From contig JAFUDQ010000011.1 in the NCBI GenBank assembly GCA_017459075.1, positions 89,473 through 153,472 on the forward strand: 64,000 nucleotides of DNA, given 5' to 3'. This stretch comes from Bacteroidales bacterium (GTDB lineage: Bacteria > Bacteroidota > Bacteroidia > Bacteroidales > UBA932). The notes below the pieces were generated by a model. It had not been told where the DNA came from, did no database searches, and saw only the letters and a list, made by a program, of their open reading frames with translations. This document shows positions 1-8,419 of this stretch, piece by piece. Numbering within the stretch: the stretch's first letter is position 1; each line of letters opens with the position of its first letter. A program made the translations under genes and the position numbers.

Positions 1-1298
1 TTAGCTGCGCCACCAAAATATTCATTCCAAGAAGCCTCGGCGGTAGAGAATTTACCCCATACTCTTTCGATGGTGAGAGTCTTGGGTTTACCCAGCTGGG
101 CAATCTTAACCTTCTGGATAGACTTGCCATTGTCCTTGCGAACGATGTCGATTGTAGCCTCGCGAGGCTCTGTGCTGGTGTTAGCCTCAAGGGTGAGGTT
201 AAGCTTGTAAGCAGCCTTGGTAACGATAACGCTTACCCAGGTAGCCTCCTCAGGAACAACAACGTCAACATCGACATTGGAAGTGAGGTTGATTTCGAAA
301 GAGGTAGCATCGGCAGCAATTGCCTGATAGTCAGCCTCAGGAGTAACGATAGCGATTTCTGCAGCTGCAGTGAAGGAGAGTTTAACAAGAGAGAAGAGAC
401 CCTTGTCATTCTGTGCCCATACAAGAACTTCGCCCTCTGTGAGAGGATCGGGAACGGTAACAATAACCTTTGCACCGTCTACCTTTGCCTTGTAACCACC
501 GTTTGCAAAGCAGTCAACGGTTGTTGTAGCATTGGCGTTGGTAACGGTATAGTCAATCTCAACTACCTGACCGGCAGTTACTTCCTGAATAGTATTCTCA
601 ATCACAAGCTTGAAAGCCTTGGCGATGGGAATCTCAAAAGTAGTGTTGTCTGAAAGTGTGAAGACAACAGTCTCTGTGCCGGGTTCAATCTTCTTGAACA
701 GTGAATCACCTACAGAACCCTTGACAAGACCAAGGTCGAACTCCTGTCCGGCGATGGTCATGATAAGATGACCGTCGGCGTCGATATTGAATGAAGGAGT
801 GGTGGTAGCAGGAACTTTGTTTCCGTCAACAAGGATGAATCCCTTGCTGTCTGCCCAATAATAATTGCCATCGGTGTCAAGTTTGATGGTAGGGGTTTCA
901 CCGGTTTGGCCCTGAGGACCTGTTTGTCCTGTAGCGCCGGTCTGGCCGTCCTTACCGTCCTTACCATTCTCACCATCTTTTCCGTCTTTACCATCCTTAC
1001 CGTTTGTACCATGATAAAGAGTAACGGTCTTTCCGCCTACGAAGGTGATAGTAAAGCCGGTTTCATCTTCTGTCGGCTGAATGCTCTCTACATAACCGCC
1101 CTTTTTCCACTGGTCGATTGTTTCAGAAAGGCCGGATACCTGACCGTTGAGAGATTTGATGTCATCCTGAATCTTCTGGATCTGACTCTTCAGATTCGAG
1201 ATATCACCCTTAATTTCCGAGTCATCGTACTCCTTGGAGCAACCCATGACTGCCAGGCCTACTGTCAAGGCCAAAAGTGATTTGAATAAGACTTTCAT
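1..1298 (-). CDS. DUF4988 collagen-like surface lipoprotein (3' end outside window)
   Basis: The reading frame opens at the ATG at 1298 and is still open at position 1, so at least 432 residues are present and the C-terminus is missing. A lipoprotein signal ends at Cys20 (VMGC). Residues about 25-65 look like a coiled coil, as in DUF4988 proteins. Residues 97-135 are 13 uninterrupted Gly-X-Y triplets (GKD, GQT, GPQ and similar), a collagen-like rod. A DUF4988-type segment follows, and residues about 320-405 resemble a BACON-like beta domain with the ending KIAQLGKPK. The likely role is a surface-exposed, trimeric glycan-binding or scaffold lipoprotein; no enzyme domain is visible in the part present. 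It lies downstream of the GntR gene but has its own promoter with a candidate operator. Family call good, function uncertain. Confidence 0.8.
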   Translation of the reverse strand, partial: MKVLFKSLLALTVGLAVMGCSKEYDDSEIKGDISNLKSQIQKIQDDIKSLNGQVSGLSETIDQWKKGGYVESIQPTEDETGFTITFVGGKTVTLYHGTNGKDGKDGKDGENGKDGKDGQTGATGQTGPQGQTGETPTIKLDTDGNYYWADSKGFILVDGNKVPATTTPSFNIDADGHLIMTIAGQEFDLGLVKGSVGDSLFKKIEPGTETVVFTLSDNTTFEIPIAKAFKLVIENTIQEVTAGQVVEIDYTVTNANATTTVDCFANGGYKAKVDGAKVIVTVPDPLTEGEVLVWAQNDKGLFSLVKLSFTAAAEIAIVTPEADYQAIAADATSFEINLTSNVDVDVVVPEEATWVSVIVTKAAYKLNLTLEANTSTEPREATIDIVRKDNGKSIQKVKIAQLGKPKTLTIERVWGKFSTAEASWNEYFGGAA

Positions 1299-1332
1299 AT
1301 AAAAGGTATTTATAATGTTGTTGCGTTTTAAG

Positions 1333-1350
1333 TGTGGTATACTGTGGTAT
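1333..1350 (-). promoter_or_regulatory. Candidate GntR operator, paired TGTGGTAT repeat
   Basis: On the plus strand TGTGGTAT occurs at 1333-1340 and again at 1343-1350, so the two copies are 10 bp (one helical turn) apart. The pair sits just downstream of the -7 element at 1359-1366, over the expected start of transcription of the lipoprotein gene. It matches the repeat at 22464-22481 in 14 of 18 bases. That the regulator encoded at 1399-2424 binds it is inference. Confidence 0.6.
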
Positions 1351-1358
1351 TCGTTGGG

Positions 1359-1389
1359 CAAAGTTAAGAATTAATTCTCTATTTATCAA
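1359..1389 (-). promoter_or_regulatory. Bacteroidota-type promoter of the DUF4988 lipoprotein gene
   Basis: Reading the minus strand, TAACTTTG (1359-1366) matches the -7 consensus TAnnTTTG. A TTG (1387-1389) lies 20 nt upstream as a partial -33 element. Transcription would begin near 1351, within the paired repeat, leaving a leader of about 50 nt. Confidence 0.6.
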
Positions 1390-1398
1390 TAAACAGGG

Positions 1399-2424
1399 CT
1401 AAAAAGTATGGCGTTTATTCATACGGAAGTCACAATGAAGCTTTTCCGCCTTGTGATTCAGTATCATTTCGGCTGCAAGCTGCCCCATTTTACGGAAGTC
1501 GGCCGACACTGTGGTAAGCCCGCCCAGAATCAGTTCGCACATGTCCGATTCGTTATATGCGATTATGCGGACATCGGTACCGATTTCAAGTCCGGACTGC
1601 AATATATTGTGCCACAGGGTCACAAGGCCGGCATCCAGTTGGGAGTTAAGCACAAGGAAGGTATCGCCGCTGTTAATGTCCATAGGAGCCTCCGTCATGA
1701 ATTCTACGGGGATGCTCATGTCTGAGGAGAATCGCTCCACGCCCTTGTGGATATCGTTTCCGTACAAGGATGACGGGAGGGTTATTACCCTAAGCCTGTC
1801 TATCTTCGCCCCTTCCTTTACACCCTGCATGAGGCCGTAGTAAATATCGTTCTCAAAGTCCTGATACACAGCACCGTAGTTGCCGGGGTAGTCTGGCTGA
1901 AGGCGGTCCAGCATAATGAGCTTGCGGTTCGGGATGCGGGCAATCTGCTTAAGCGCGCGGGCCTGGGACTCACTGTCAAGCGGGAAGTGCGGAGTAATGA
2001 CGTAATAGTCAAAACGGTCAAGGTAATTGTCCAGATAATACTCCAGAAGGTCAAGATTCTGGTTATGGTTGACTATTGTTACCTCTGCGTTGTCTCCGAG
2101 GGTGCCGGCAAAGGCATTGAACAAAATCTGCTTGTAAACAGACAGTTTGTCAAAAATCACAAGAACCTGCTTGTGACTGCTTGTGTCGATGTCCGCGGCA
2201 AAGAAACCTTTGCCATGACGAGGGACGATGACGTTCCTCGACACCAGCTCTCCGTACGCTTTCTTGACAGTCTCCTTGGAAATACCAAGCTTTTCTGCCA
2301 TGGTATTAAGAGAGGGTATCTGCTCGTCAGCCTTCAGTCGGCCCTCATGAAGGGCTCTTTCCACTTGATTTACAAGTTGTTTATAAATCGGGTCCTTTGC
2401 GGCGGGGTCTACATGAAATCTCAT
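1399..2424 (-). CDS. GntR-family regulator with LacI-like sugar-sensing domain
   Basis: The protein has 341 residues. Residues 1-75 form a winged helix of the GntR type (KDPIYKQLVNQVERALHEG, then IPSLNTMAEKLGISKETVKK). The rest, from about residue 85, is a periplasmic-binding-protein-like sensor domain as in LacI regulators. This hybrid is common in Bacteroidota, where it senses a sugar or its phosphate in the cytoplasm. It starts 3 nt after the GH20 gene ends and is the last gene of the long operon beginning at 22449, so it would be made along with the system it probably controls. The paired TGTGGT repeats at 1333-1350 and 22464-22481 are its likely sites. No two-component hybrid or ECF sigma/anti-sigma pair is visible nearby, which supports this gene as the local regulator. 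The inducer is unknown. Confidence 0.88.
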   Translation of the reverse strand: MRFHVDPAAKDPIYKQLVNQVERALHEGRLKADEQIPSLNTMAEKLGISKETVKKAYGELVSRNVIVPRHGKGFFAADIDTSSHKQVLVIFDKLSVYKQILFNAFAGTLGDNAEVTIVNHNQNLDLLEYYLDNYLDRFDYYVITPHFPLDSESQARALKQIARIPNRKLIMLDRLQPDYPGNYGAVYQDFENDIYYGLMQGVKEGAKIDRLRVITLPSSLYGNDIHKGVERFSSDMSIPVEFMTEAPMDINSGDTFLVLNSQLDAGLVTLWHNILQSGLEIGTDVRIIAYNESDMCELILGGLTTVSADFRKMGQLAAEMILNHKAEKLHCDFRMNKRHTF

Positions 2425-2427
2425 AAG

Positions 2428-3939
2428 CTAAAATTCATCATCTACAGGAATCGGAGTCCCTTCCGGCGGAAAACGCTGCAAGCCGGAGCGGGCAAGGTCC
2501 GATTCGGTATCCATGTCAAAAGTATTGTATCCGAGGCTCCTGAAAACATCCAGCAAGGCCCGAGCGCGGCGGCGGAAAGCCTTGTAAGATTTGGCCCCGG
2601 AAGGAGTCCAGGCTGTTTCTGCAAGGGCAAAGAGCCTGGGATAAAGCATATATTCCGCATGCTGCGGAGTAGGGATATACTCCGTCCACAGATTCGCCTG
2701 GACGCCAAGGAGATGCTTCGGGTCCATGCCTACCGCGAGCGGCTCGTAACCATAGGTGAAACGCAGTGAAACCAGTTCCCCTACGGCTTTGGGTTCCTTA
2801 CGGATAAGGTCCTGATAGTAATTGTAATAGCAGTGGCTGTTGGGAGACATTATTACGTCATGCCCTGCCGCTGAGGCCTTGATGCCTCCGGAAACACCCC
2901 TCCAGCTTTGTACGACGGCGTTTTCCGGGACTCCGGTCTCAAGGATTTCATCCCAGCCGATAATCCTGCGGCCCTTGCCGCTTATAAAGCGCTCTATCCG
3001 CCTTACAAGATAGCCCTGCAACTGCCTGACATCGGTATAACCCTCTTCTTCCATCCTGCGGCGGCAGTTTACACACTGCGACCATGTCTTCATCGTAGCC
3101 TCATCGCCGCCGATGTGGATAAGTGGGGAAGGGAAAATGTCCATAACTTCCGCAAGGACGGCCTCCAGAAAGGTGAAGGTGGCTTCTGAACCGGGGCACA
3201 AATCCCAGGCTCCGGTGTGGCGCCGGCCGTCTTCAAGCTGGCAAAGAACCTCCGGATAACTGTAACCAACCTCCATGCTGTGGCCGGGCATCTCTACTTC
3301 CGGAATCACGGTTATAAAGCGTTCTGCGGCATATTTTACAAGCTCCCGCAACTGCTCTTTGGTGTAATATCCGCCGTAGGCAAGAGGGTCTCCTTCACTT
3401 GAAAAACGATACCCTCCCTGCTCCCATTCTGTATATGTGGTGCCGATGCGCCAGGCCGTTTTTCCGGTCAGAAGGGGAAAAGCGTCGCTCTGGATGCGCC
3501 AGCCTGCGGAATCGTCAAGATGAAGATGCAGGACGTTAAGCTTAAGCATAGCCATCGCATCCACCTGTTTCTTAAGGAAATCGAGGCCCTTGAAGCTTCG
3601 CGACTCATCTATCATAAGGCCGCGGTTGGCAAAGCGCGGGTAGTCAAAAACAGTGCAACAAGGCAGTTCACCGCCCCTTTGGAGCTGCTCCAGGCTTGTT
3701 TTAGCGCGGAACACGCCCTCTTCCGTAGCCGCTTCTATAAGAATCTTTTTCTTGCTTATTGTGAGCCGATAGGCTTCTTTTTGCTGGAATGGTTCAAGGC
3801 CGGACACATCCTTGCGGAAGGCCTTCCCGTCCATCTTCACCACCACCTTCTGGCGGACATTGACTCCCTCCCCGTCAGAATATTTGACGGGGGCGGGAAT
3901 CAATCCAACAAAAATAACTAGTGCAAGTATGAAATTCAT
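2428..3939 (-). CDS. GH20 beta-N-acetylhexosaminidase
   Basis: 503 residues with an N-terminal hydrophobic signal (MNFILALVIFVGLIPAP) and no clear lipobox, so probably periplasmic. A short GH20b-like domain precedes the barrel, which begins near residue 105 (RGLMIDESRSF, then HLHLDDSAGWRI). The catalytic pair is in HIGGDE at 275-280: Asp279 would orient the substrate acetamido group and Glu280 is the general acid, as in the family's substrate-assisted mechanism. It should release terminal GlcNAc or GalNAc. The length is near normal for a one-domain GH20 enzyme. The gene lies 7 nt after the phosphodiester glycosidase gene and 3 nt before the regulator, in the same operon. This is the most certain clue that the target glycan contains HexNAc. 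Confidence 0.93.
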   Translation of the reverse strand: MNFILALVIFVGLIPAPVKYSDGEGVNVRQKVVVKMDGKAFRKDVSGLEPFQQKEAYRLTISKKKILIEAATEEGVFRAKTSLEQLQRGGELPCCTVFDYPRFANRGLMIDESRSFKGLDFLKKQVDAMAMLKLNVLHLHLDDSAGWRIQSDAFPLLTGKTAWRIGTTYTEWEQGGYRFSSEGDPLAYGGYYTKEQLRELVKYAAERFITVIPEVEMPGHSMEVGYSYPEVLCQLEDGRRHTGAWDLCPGSEATFTFLEAVLAEVMDIFPSPLIHIGGDEATMKTWSQCVNCRRRMEEEGYTDVRQLQGYLVRRIERFISGKGRRIIGWDEILETGVPENAVVQSWRGVSGGIKASAAGHDVIMSPNSHCYYNYYQDLIRKEPKAVGELVSLRFTYGYEPLAVGMDPKHLLGVQANLWTEYIPTPQHAEYMLYPRLFALAETAWTPSGAKSYKAFRRRARALLDVFRSLGYNTFDMDTESDLARSGLQRFPPEGTPIPVDDEF

Positions 3940-3946
3940 TTAAATC

Positions 3947-5242
3947 TTATTTGCGGAAGAATCCAATGGATGTCATTACAGGACGATTGCCGCCTGTAAG
4001 GTCGTTAAGATGCTGTCCTCCGGCCCACATTCCGGTGGAGCCGCCACCATCAAGGTTAAGGGCGCCGATGCAGCCAAGGCCCTTCATGACTTTGGCCAGT
4101 TCCAGCGTATTGGCTCCCTGTGAAGCGGAAATTCTTCCGTCGCAAATAAACAGGATTACCTTTCCGTCGGAAGTATAACCTACTGCGGTGCGATCTGCAC
4201 GCTGGTCTACACCGTAAATATCGTCAGCCCAGAGCTCATAGTTTGTGAGCCAGTGTCCGGAACTGTTTTTCTTGTCATTGATGGGGCATTCGCCGTTCTT
4301 AAGAAGGACAGGGCCGCAGGTAACTGCATTGTAAGGGGCCCAGTTTGCAGGTACACAAGGATAGGTTTTGCTTCCTTCCTGTTTTACAGCCTCTCCTGCA
4401 ACTGTGGGGATGGGGTTGTCATAGACATAAATGGTTCCGTGCTCGGGCGTATATGACCAGTAGACTCCGGGAACGCCGTTATTATCTACACCAAAGAGAC
4501 CGCGGGATACAGGATGCAGCCTCTCGTAAGCAGAATTGGGAACTGCGCCCCAGTACTGCTTGTCTACAGCCCAGTTATCATCGGCAATATAACGCCAGGG
4601 AGTCTGTACACCGTCCATTACGGCAAAGCCGATAGGCGCCGTACCAAAGATTCCGCCGTTGATAAGTACAAGGCAGTTTCCGGCATCCTCGGCCTGTTTG
4701 TCGATGGTTTTGGTAGCACCTTTTCCGGGGTAGATGACCTTCAATTCAACGTCCTGGCGGCAGTCGGCAATAGCATACCAGGCATTGAAGGGACGGCCTT
4801 CAAGCTGGTCCGTTGTCTTGTAAATCTTTACGCTTGCAGGGAGGCCAAGGCCGGGCACTTCAGTCCACGTGAAGCGGATTTCATCCTCCGGAACAGGGTC
4901 CGGCAGGGTTACGGGCTCTGCGAATACTGCCTGGGAGAGTTTTTCGCCCTTACCAACAGCCTGTACTCCAAGCCTGTAAGTTGCACCCATTTCCAGATTC
5001 TCAAACAGATAAGAAGAGGTGTTTGCGGGCAGCTTGGCGTAGGGTTTCTGCTCTTTGCTTAGGAACACGTAATACCCCTGCTCTGCGGCACAGTCGCTCC
5101 AGCTAAGGGTAATGGAGGTTTCTGATGTCATCTGGGCGATAACATTTCCCGGGGCATCCAGAGCAGTCTCATTGGAGTCATCGGATGAGCAGGCCGGTAC
5201 GGCAAAAAGCGCTATCAGAAGCAGATTCAGAATATGTTTCAT
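3947..5242 (-). CDS. Fn3 + phosphodiester glycosidase (NAGPA-type) lipoprotein
   Basis: 431 residues. A lipoprotein signal ends at VPAC, followed by an Ser/Asp/Asn-rich linker. Residues about 28-112 are a fibronectin type III domain (TSETSITLSWSDCAAEQGY). The remainder is a phosphodiester glycosidase domain (Pfam NAGPA, formerly DUF2233), with LVLINGGIFG, RTAVGYTSDGKVILFICDGR and the family's C-terminal signature NLDGGGSTGMW. The animal member removes GlcNAc from a GlcNAc-1-phospho-6-mannose diester; bacterial members act on sugar phosphodiesters, though few have known substrates. Membrane anchoring next to SusC/SusD and GH20 suggests it uncaps or splits a phosphodiester in the imported glycan. 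It is 3 nt from the upstream gene. Domain call firm, substrate unknown. Confidence 0.87.
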   Translation of the reverse strand: MKHILNLLLIALFAVPACSSDDSNETALDAPGNVIAQMTSETSITLSWSDCAAEQGYYVFLSKEQKPYAKLPANTSSYLFENLEMGATYRLGVQAVGKGEKLSQAVFAEPVTLPDPVPEDEIRFTWTEVPGLGLPASVKIYKTTDQLEGRPFNAWYAIADCRQDVELKVIYPGKGATKTIDKQAEDAGNCLVLINGGIFGTAPIGFAVMDGVQTPWRYIADDNWAVDKQYWGAVPNSAYERLHPVSRGLFGVDNNGVPGVYWSYTPEHGTIYVYDNPIPTVAGEAVKQEGSKTYPCVPANWAPYNAVTCGPVLLKNGECPINDKKNSSGHWLTNYELWADDIYGVDQRADRTAVGYTSDGKVILFICDGRISASQGANTLELAKVMKGLGCIGALNLDGGGSTGMWAGGQHLNDLTGGNRPVMTSIGFFRK

Positions 5243-5245
5243 AAC

Positions 5246-8200
5246 TTATTGTTTTTCAAATATTATCACGGCAAGGCCGTTCTGGCCAAGTTTAACCGAT
5301 GTGCCCTTTACAGAGGCATCGCCAACCGTACGCGTGTCGCGGGCCACGTAACCATCGGCCTTGATAACACCTTTTTCACGGCCTTCACCGGTATTGGTGA
5401 CGACGACGGCCATACGGTTTCCGGAGGTGTAGCTGCGGGCTACAAGGTTCGCATTGTCGCAGGTGAAGCCGTCAATTGCGGTGTACCGTCCTTCCAGAAG
5501 AAGCTCAGGGAAATCGTGGCGGATAGCATTGATTTGTGCCAGATATGCCTGATACACAGGTGTTTCGTCAATGAGCCCGCGGCAGCGGAACACTTCAATA
5601 TCGTTCCGCAGTCCCTTGAGAAGGGTGTTGTTTACGCGGCGGGGAACATCGTTGTCATCACGCACGCAGCGGTCGCTCCACACAACCTCTGGGAAGGTGT
5701 AACGGAACCACTCCGGGAAGCTCTCCGGCAGGGCGGTGAATTCGACAATATGCACGAAATCGCAGAACTGGCTGGTGCAGTCGCTAAGCCACTCTGTTCC
5801 AAGGGCGAATTCCGGGTTGCGGGCCTTTATATGGTCGCGGATTTCCTTAAGGGCATCGGCCTTATATCGTCCCGTGAAGATATCCTGAACGGGATATTCA
5901 CGCGAGAGGTCCCAGTTGGGGAACTCTTCCGCCACGCCAAGCTGGTCGTAAAAGACGGCATCGGCCCCGCAGGACATGGCCCTGTCTGCCCATGAAATAA
6001 GTTTATCCCTCCAGAGGCGCTTGGACATATCGGCAATAACGAAGGTGCGGGAGTCATAGTAGCCAAGGGTTGTGCCCTCTCCGGTGAATTTGTAATGCTC
6101 TGTGAATTCCCTTCCCGTGTTGTCTTTGTTTGCCACCTGCGATCCGCCGCCATTGCGGTAAAAGTCGCTTTCCACATCAATCAGACGTCCGTTGAAGTAA
6201 AGGAGCAGGCGGCCTCCGCCATCGCGGAAAGCCTTGATTTCCTCTTTCCAGGCAGCATCTCCGCCCTGGCTGTCATCGGGGGAATAGTTAGGATAACCGT
6301 TGTCCATGCCCTCTTTCCACCAGCCGAAGGCCAGCACAGCATTGCAGCCGACGGATTTACCTACGTCAGCTATGCGGCCGGGAAGGTCTTTGTAGCTGCG
6401 GAGGTACTCTCCGTACTGATGCTTGAAGATAATCCTCTGCCAGCCGGTCATATTCTGCACCCAGGACGGCACAGCGGCGTGTTTCCACCACGTATCAGCC
6501 CAGCGGCGGTAGATGCGGGAGGTTGCAGTCCAGTCTCCCTTGTAAGGAACCACGACGCTGGCGTCATTGTTCCAGGAGTCGCCGCACATGGCGTTGGGAT
6601 AGCGGTAGAAGCCGGCTTCCAACTCTGTAAAGTCACTTGTAGTGTGGCCGATTCCTTCCTTTGGATAGGTACGAAGGCCGTGCCAGGTCTGCTGGAGGGA
6701 GCTGTCGTGCGACCCAAAGTAAAGGCCATCACCCTCCCCTACGAAGGCGAAGCAGTTTGAGGCCGCGTTACGCGGATACTGAAGGTCATACTGGCGGAAC
6801 TTCTGCGCCGGAGTCATGTAAAGCGGGCGCACGTCCACATTGGAAATTTTGTAAACCGGATTGTCAAAAATCTGCCCTCCGGTGTGTGTAGTGAGCAATT
6901 TATAGCCTTCCGGCAGCTGCAAATGCCCAATGAGCGGATATTGCAGTTCCCTGATTATTGTATGCGGCTCATCGTTCTTTACCGATGCCCCGAAGCGGAC
7001 GACGGTGCCTTCGGTCCAAACCTTAAGATGAAGGGCAAAGGCCTTTCCGCCAATCCTGTCATAGTCAAGGAAGGTGGTGTCGCCCACTGTCCTTACGGAC
7101 GGGGTTTCATTCAAGGCCGATATTTCTATTTCCTTCTGCCCCGGAGTATTGTAGTAGAGCCTCCAGAGCGGGGCGCCCCCGGCATAGTTGCGTCCGTCAA
7201 AGGCAAGTTTGGAAAGTTTTCCGTCCTTCTCTATAACCACCTCTGTTACAGGCAGTTCACCCTTGTTTCCAAGCACGAATCGGCAAAGGTCGTCATAAAG
7301 GGCCCTGTCCTGCGGAAGGGTGGAAGAAGCCAGCTGGGTAAGGGCGTTTGAACCGGAATACAGGGCGATGGTCTTGTTCCCGTAGAAGCCTGCATCCTTG
7401 AACTCCTGCATATAATGGCGCAGGCGGTCCTGCAGCACAGGCACATCTTCAGGAGTATAGACAAGGCGGCCTTCCCCGTTGGGGCCAAGCACACCCTCGG
7501 TCATTTCCGCAGCCACGGCGGAATATTCAAATTCAAGCTCCATTCCGCTCATACCGGTCTCACGGATGGCAGCGATTGTCTTTTCAAAAGGATGCTGGTC
7601 TGCTTGCTTATAATCCCAGTACCAATTAGGTTGCATCCAGACCTGGTCGAAGCCAAGTTCCTTCCAGTGCTTGTAACCGGATGCCAGGTGATAAGGAATC
7701 CAATACAGGCCCTGGCCTTTCTGGTGGCAGTAGGCCGATATTGCCGGGATTATGGTCTCCCAGTTCTTGTACTGCGTGTTCCAGCCGTTGTCAACGGGCA
7801 GTTCCAGGCCCTCTGAAGTGGTATAGAAACCGCCCAGGGAGAGGTATTTGCAGCCAAGGGCGGCAAAACGGGAGCGGACCTCGTCAATATACCAGTAATA
7901 TGCCTTAAGGCGGTCTTCTATCCTGGCAAAATCAAGGCCGTCACCCCAATAGGTGGTAGAGGAAGATTTGTCTGCGAAGTGCTCCAGCATAATAGCGTCA
8001 GGAACACCTATCACCACCCATCTTTTGCTTGGCGGGTCTCCAATGCGGGCGGCCGCCTGCGCGCAGGCCTTTTCCAAATTTGCGACACTGCCTTCCGGGC
8101 CAAGCCAGAGGTCAAGCTGATATTCCCACACGCTCTTGTCCGCCGATATTCCTTCGGGAGACACTACAAGGGTTTTATTGTCTTTCCAGTCGCTGCCCTC

Positions 8201-8419
8201 AAGGAAGAGGAAAGCCTCGAAAAGCCAGTGTTCGCTGCCGTCAGGAGCCTTCCAGCTCACATGAGGGGCATACCTTTGCGCATCCCAAATATGAGGCTCC
8301 CTGTGCCAGTAACCCACAAGGTCCAAATCCTTGAAAATCGGGGGCTCCGTCACTGCCGGGGCGGCCTTGCATGAGCAAAGGAGTGTCAGCAAAGATATTG
8401 TCAGTAAGATTCTTTTCAT
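5246..8419 (-). CDS. DUF4855 + DUF6259-like fusion lipoprotein (putative glycosidase)
   Basis: 1057 residues with a lipoprotein signal (LLCSCKAAP). Residues about 30-390 are a DUF4855 domain (SSSTTYWG, WMQPNWYWD, ELEFEYS) that parallels the whole upstream protein. A beta-rich stretch, about 395-640, resembles the N-terminal domain of large barrel glycosidases. From about 655 (MTGWQRIIFKHQYGEY) to about 930 there is a TIM-barrel-like region of DUF6259 type with acidic motifs such as FGWWKEGMDNGYPNY, DAVFYDQLG and LGTEWLSD that could hold catalytic Asp/Glu residues. The C-terminus is a small beta domain. DUF4855 and DUF6259 have no settled activity; a surface or periplasmic glycoside hydrolase is my inference from fold signs and context. 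It overlaps the upstream gene by 4 nt. Confidence 0.75.
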   Translation of the reverse strand: MKRILLTISLLTLLCSCKAAPAVTEPPIFKDLDLVGYWHREPHIWDAQRYAPHVSWKAPDGSEHWLFEAFLFLEGSDWKDNKTLVVSPEGISADKSVWEYQLDLWLGPEGSVANLEKACAQAAARIGDPPSKRWVVIGVPDAIMLEHFADKSSSTTYWGDGLDFARIEDRLKAYYWYIDEVRSRFAALGCKYLSLGGFYTTSEGLELPVDNGWNTQYKNWETIIPAISAYCHQKGQGLYWIPYHLASGYKHWKELGFDQVWMQPNWYWDYKQADQHPFEKTIAAIRETGMSGMELEFEYSAVAAEMTEGVLGPNGEGRLVYTPEDVPVLQDRLRHYMQEFKDAGFYGNKTIALYSGSNALTQLASSTLPQDRALYDDLCRFVLGNKGELPVTEVVIEKDGKLSKLAFDGRNYAGGAPLWRLYYNTPGQKEIEISALNETPSVRTVGDTTFLDYDRIGGKAFALHLKVWTEGTVVRFGASVKNDEPHTIIRELQYPLIGHLQLPEGYKLLTTHTGGQIFDNPVYKISNVDVRPLYMTPAQKFRQYDLQYPRNAASNCFAFVGEGDGLYFGSHDSSLQQTWHGLRTYPKEGIGHTTSDFTELEAGFYRYPNAMCGDSWNNDASVVVPYKGDWTATSRIYRRWADTWWKHAAVPSWVQNMTGWQRIIFKHQYGEYLRSYKDLPGRIADVGKSVGCNAVLAFGWWKEGMDNGYPNYSPDDSQGGDAAWKEEIKAFRDGGGRLLLYFNGRLIDVESDFYRNGGGSQVANKDNTGREFTEHYKFTGEGTTLGYYDSRTFVIADMSKRLWRDKLISWADRAMSCGADAVFYDQLGVAEEFPNWDLSREYPVQDIFTGRYKADALKEIRDHIKARNPEFALGTEWLSDCTSQFCDFVHIVEFTALPESFPEWFRYTFPEVVWSDRCVRDDNDVPRRVNNTLLKGLRNDIEVFRCRGLIDETPVYQAYLAQINAIRHDFPELLLEGRYTAIDGFTCDNANLVARSYTSGNRMAVVVTNTGEGREKGVIKADGYVARDTRTVGDASVKGTSVKLGQNGLAVIIFEKQ

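Noticed and set aside
906-1280. A 124-codon plus-strand frame opposite the collagen-like lipoprotein
   Set aside because: It is the antisense of the low-complexity Gly-X-Y codons; no start context, and the minus frame is clearly coding.
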